64,000 bases of DNA from Coptis chinensis (lineage: Eukaryota > Streptophyta > Magnoliopsida > Ranunculales > Ranunculaceae): NCBI GenBank assembly GCA_015680905.1, contig CM027380.1, positions 18,432,001 to 18,496,000 on the forward strand, given 5' to 3'. Below the pieces are notes generated by a model, which had not been told where the DNA came from, did no database searches, and saw only the letters and a program-made list of their open reading frames with translations. The translations under genes were made by a program, and so were the position numbers. Below are positions 59,751 to 64,000 of this stretch, in pieces; the stretch's first letter is position 1, and each line of letters starts with the position of its first letter.

Positions 59751-62700
59751 GGATTTTATCGATATCTCATGCATGATTCCTATGATATATACAATTACGT
59801 TATACCACATGCATAAAATAGCCTTGGGAAAGATCGTACCTTGGTCACAAACTTTCAATTTGAAGTTCCAAGCTTTGATCTACGGAGAAGATGTTCTTGA
59901 CACACTCAAGATCTTCTTCTTCTTTAACTTTTGAGTCAAGTTCCAACCACGAGCGGAAGCAACCTTTTTTTTTTCACGAACCAAGAACCAAGAACCGACA
60001 ATGGCTAGGGAGGATACCACCTATGGAATCTCCACAAATTCATGGCTTCTACTTTAGAAAATGTTGGAGGCTTAAAGGAGAGCTTTTTTCTTGTTGTTCG
60101 ATTATTGTTATGTGAGAGGTGGGGGTCTATTTATAGAGGTTCCCACCTCCTCAATATTGGATAGGATAGAGTCCTATACTCATCTAATATCGATAGGATA
60201 GAGTTATATACTCATCTAATATCGATAGGATTTAGAGTCCTATACTCATCTAATATCGATAGGATAGAGTCATATACTTATCTAATATCTGATAGGGATA
60301 GAGTCCTATACTCATCTAATATCGATAGGATAGAGTCCTATACTTCGTGGTTTATCCTTATCTTGGTGAAGCGTCTATCCAACCTTTATTTCCAACATCT
60401 CCCACTCGCCCACAACGGCGAAGAAGGTTTTCTAAGAGAAGCATTTAAGTAGAATGCTTAGCCATTTGTGTGTCTCACACGGCAAATGGTTCGTGTGACC
60501 CTAGCACACGATCATGATATCTATGAAGTAGCAAGTCGCAATGAAAAGCACGACCGCGATGATCTACCATGAAAGTGATCTTAAAGAAGATGAATCCAAA
60601 ACCTAATATCCGGAGAGTGTGTGTATACCCCAAGATCTGTTTGTTTCATCACTTTGACAAATAGCACTCATCCCTATGAGTCCACACCATAAAGTCAAAA
60701 ACGTATCACATGATTCACAATTATCATCAATTGTCCGGCGGAGTAGAATCCGGTGATTGTGTGATAAACCTTCGGTTCTTTTACCCTTTGCACGCAAAGT
60801 CATTGTCGTCGAGTTCTACCAACTTCCCAAAAGATGCATCCAAATCGACCTTTTAGTAAGAGCTTGTGGGGAGCAAACCAAAGTTACGAGTAGTCCTCTT
60901 ATTTTCTTAACAAGGTCAAAAGTTCAAGGAGGGTACCATTAGATATGTTTTAAACAAAAAAATATATCAATAGAGCTCACATAGCAAGAATTTTAGGGAT
61001 ATTTCTTTTCTTGCTCTCGGTGGTCAACTATACACATGTTGTGTGAAAACATGTCATGGCAAGAGTATCTAATTTGTTTACTCAACAATAGATATCTGTA
61101 TGTCCACTCATACCATGCAAGTGTTGTCATCCCTAATGACAATTCTAAGGATACTATGCTCCCACTTGGCAACAACCGCTTTGTAGGTTTAGACGAATCT
61201 TCCCTATGAAGCCTTTCTTTCTTCTTATCCAATTATAAGAAGGGGCATGACTCGCGACTAGGTCCACCCTTCCTATAAGGTTTAGTGACTTGTCAAGCTA
61301 AACTCCCATCTGTTTAAAATGGAAGTGATTGTTCATGTGAGTTGAACCAGTCAACCCTATTGACATACATATGAGATGATAAAAAAATTATAATGAGAAT
61401 GCAATCGATCCGGAAAGAATGCACTTTTATTCATTAAACCATCAAAGTGTTCTTAACATAATCACATCCTCTTTAACCCAAGCATTTTTACATGTGCAAG
61501 GAAGAGTTCCTTTGGAATAGGTTTGGTCGATGGATCCAAACCATCCGATCGGTGGATATATGTTGTAGAACCACTTTCTTTTTCAAGATCATTTGTCGTG
61601 ATGCGTAGTGGTATTTTAACTCTATATGCTTGGTTCTTCCATGGTACTTTGGATCTTTAGCATATGCAAGAGCAGCATCTTTGTCGATCCGATATGAACC
61701 GGTTCAAGAAATCTTGAGAACACCGACAAGTGTTTGATGAATCGTCTGAGCCACCATGACCTCACGTGGCAGAAAGCAACATGCATATATACTCGGCTTC
61801 CATAGTTGAAAGTGCTATGGAAGTTTGCTTCTTCGCTCTCGATATAGCACCTCCATTCATTATGTAGGTATATCCCGAAGTTGACTTCCTCTCATCAAGG
61901 TCTCCCCATCGGAGTACCCAATCACAAGATCTTTCCCTTGGTAGACAAGTGAGTAGTCCACGGTGCCTTTTAGATACCTCATTATCTTCTTGATATTTCC
62001 AAAGGGCGCCCCCCAAAACCTTGATAATAGCGGATGTCCGCCTTGTACACAACATTGCATACATAAAGGCTTCCATTTTGCTTTGAGTATGGTACATTTT
62101 TCATAGCCCGAAGTTTCATGGGATTCTTGGGAGACATTTTAGAACTCAAAGACTCTCCTAGACTTCTTGGGAGATCCACTTGCTTACAATCAGTCATGTT
62201 GAATCTTTCCAAAACCTTCTTGATATATGTCTCCTCGAGACAAAGATAACAAGCGTTTGGGCCGATCCACGAAGTTATTTTAACTCCTAAGACATAACTT
62301 GCTTCACCCATGTCCTTCATTTCAAGTTTAATGACAACCACTCCTTAGTGGAATTTATCAATGCCTTATTGTTACCTTTGCTAACAAAATGTCATCCACA
62401 TATAGAGATAGAATCACAAAACCATTTTTAGATGTCTTGACATATACCAATGGTCCTCATTTACCATTTCGAATTTGTCTTGAAGCATTGCTTCATGGAA
62501 TCTCGTATTCCACTCGCCTAGAGGCCTCATGTTTTAAACCATATATGGATCTGCTCGGTTTTACACACTTTGTGTTCCCTCCCTTGATTGAAAAACCAAT
62601 TGGGTTGATCCATATAGATTTCCTCTTGTAATTCTCCATTGAGAAAAGCAGTTTTGACATCCATCCGGTAAAGCTCTAAATCTAAATGGGCAACCATTGA

Positions 62701-64000
62701 CAAGAGGGAGACGTTCTGGAGGCAAATCTCACTCAAAAGGTGTCCTCATAGTCTATTCCTTCTTTTTGGTGTAACCTTTTGCAACAAGCCTAGCTTTGAA
62801 TTTGTCTATGTTCCTTCCTCGCATTTTTCTTGATCTTGAGAACCCACTTGTTCCCAATAGATCTCCCCGTTTGGAGGTAGATCAACTAAGTCCCATACTT
62901 TGTTTTTCTTCATCGACTCCAATTCTTCCTTCATAGCTTCCATCCACTTAAATAGCCTCCTTGAACGTTTTAGGTTCATCGGATATTTCGTAAGTGCATT
63001 GGTCATATTTATCTCCCTTCAATCTCAAACCCGACGTTTGGGGATATGGCCTCTAACACTTTACGAGGTTGGGATTGATCAATCATTTGACCAATGCCAT
63101 TGTTACTAGAATCGGGGTTGATGAAAGTTTCATCTTCGCCTTGTTCATCGCCAGCTTATAAGGTTATCAACTTCAGTGAAGTTGTATATCCTTATCAACC
63201 TCACCCCTCATTGGGTATTGATCCTCTAAGAATCGGCGTTACGTTGCTTCTATTTCGTGACATGCCCTTGAGTATCCTCCCTAGGAAGACATACCCCTTA
63301 AAGTCTCAATCCGATCTTATAAAGATACACTTCTTTCCGGAGCACTCTTCTTTCCAAATTCTCGATTTTGAGAAGTGACAAAGGCCGACACCCCCATGGT
63401 CTAAGGTAGTTCAAAACGGGTTGTCTACCAGTCCATAGTTCATAGGGTGTTTTGTCAACGATTTTGAAGGAACTAGGTTAAGTATGTCTTGCTACCGCTT
63501 AACAATGCATCACCCCAAAATGAGATAGGCAAGTTAGCCTAAGCCATCATAGATCTAACCATGTCCAGCAGGGTTCTATTCCTTCTCTCGAGACACCATT
63601 CTGGCGGGGGGTATAAGGAATAGTTAGTCAAGCTATACCCTTATTTTCACGAGTTCCTTAAACTCATCGAAAGATATTCACGCCCATTCAGTTCTTAAGG
63701 CCTTTATTGTCCTATCAAGTTGATTCTCAACTAAGTTCTTGTACTTTTAAAATAGTCCAAGGCGCCTGATTTGTGAGACATCAAGTACACGGTCCCATAA
63801 TAAATAGTCATCCTGTGAAGGTAATGAAATACAAAGCCCCATGCCTTTGCACATTCATTGGTCCACGGATGTCCGAGTGAATAAGTTGTAAAGGATAAGT
63901 TGCCCTTTGGGCTTTCCCAAAAGGTTTCTTGGTGGCTTTTCCAAAGAAGACAACTTTCCGCAGTTTCCATTTTAACAGAGGTTAAGTTACCTAATAACCC
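59750..64000 (-). mobile_element. Ty1/copia fossil, 3' half, running off the right edge
   Basis: On the minus strand an LTR starts TGTTGGAAATAAAGG at 60397, preceded by a purine tract (GTGGGCGAGTGGGAGA). It extends leftward past a TATA (TCTATAAATAGA, near 60128-60139) to an edge I could not fix, about 59.7-59.8 kb. Interior parts in minus-strand order are integrase and linker remnants (62.8-64.0 kb), reverse transcriptase (LYRMDVKTAFLNGELQEEI, KLEMKDMGEASYVLGVKI) and RNase H (GDLDERKSTSGYTYIMNGG, ALSTMEAEYI). The other LTR lies beyond base 64000. It is broken, with around ten visible breaks. Confidence 0.88.
60153..60352. repeat. 33-bp tandem repeat in the copia LTR, six units
   Basis: Six units of ATCGATAGGATAGAGTCCTA plus TACTCATCTAAT, varying slightly. 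They lie in the U3 part of the LTR, upstream of its TATA box as read on the minus strand, where such repeats often act as promoter elements. Confidence 0.88.

Overview
This is nuclear DNA from a flowering plant, most likely a eudicot. The genes have several introns with GT/AG borders in AT-rich sequence. The recognisable proteins are plant versions of Acinus, ribosomal protein eL30, an RPRD1-like CID protein, an mTERF protein and a LigB/DODA dioxygenase. Much of the window is layered transposable elements. The species cannot be named from the sequence.

Host genes. Three genes look real and well supported. The 3' part of an ACINUS homologue (1-3747, +) links splicing factors to the RNPS1-SAP18 complex. 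RPL30 (46460-48037, +) is complete, with a ribosomal-protein promoter of telo-box plus site II motifs. A CID-domain gene (49572-53135, +) binds the RNA polymerase II tail and carries a probable one-base C-run frameshift near its end. A small unrecognised gene with a good TATA box lies at 11186-11573. A ubiquitin-like fragment (12865-13580), an LRR-receptor fragment (45800-46023, -) and a DODA-like pseudogene (55414-56112, -) look broken.

4.7-11 kb. A 230-bp A-tailed repeat, a 5'-truncated LINE tail, and a long LINE (about 5.2-9.65 kb) that is interrupted by a 726-bp foldback-like insertion. Next come a fossil LTR fragment and a small hAT element.

13-23.2 kb. A nearly continuous nest. Two hAT-type elements precede a Ty1/copia fossil (14789-23196) with 213-214-bp LTRs and TATTC target duplications. 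That fossil holds another hAT element and a 4.1-kb solo-LTR-like insertion, which itself holds a further hAT element.

24.1-32.45 kb. The most unusual stretch: broken pieces of at least five, probably six, unrelated host genes packed head to tail in both orientations (MurA, mTERF, an F-box-associated piece, beta-galactosidase, topoisomerase I, mitochondrial-type HSP70). Introns are kept. The stretch ends at a convincing Helitron 3' terminus (GC-rich hairpin, then CTAG before T) at 32449. This is best explained as a gene-capturing Helitron.

32.5-46 kb. A palindromic minisatellite (33.6-34.9 kb), a Ty3/gypsy integrase relic, and a decayed minus-strand LTR element (37059-44314). Its right LTR has swallowed an LTR-like piece that holds a Mutator-type MITE.

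46-64 kb. The gene-bearing part has MITEs in its introns. It is followed by the DODA pseudogene, a Pack-MULE (57286-59013) that captured the C-terminal end of a lipase gene, and a minus-strand Ty1/copia fossil running off the right edge.
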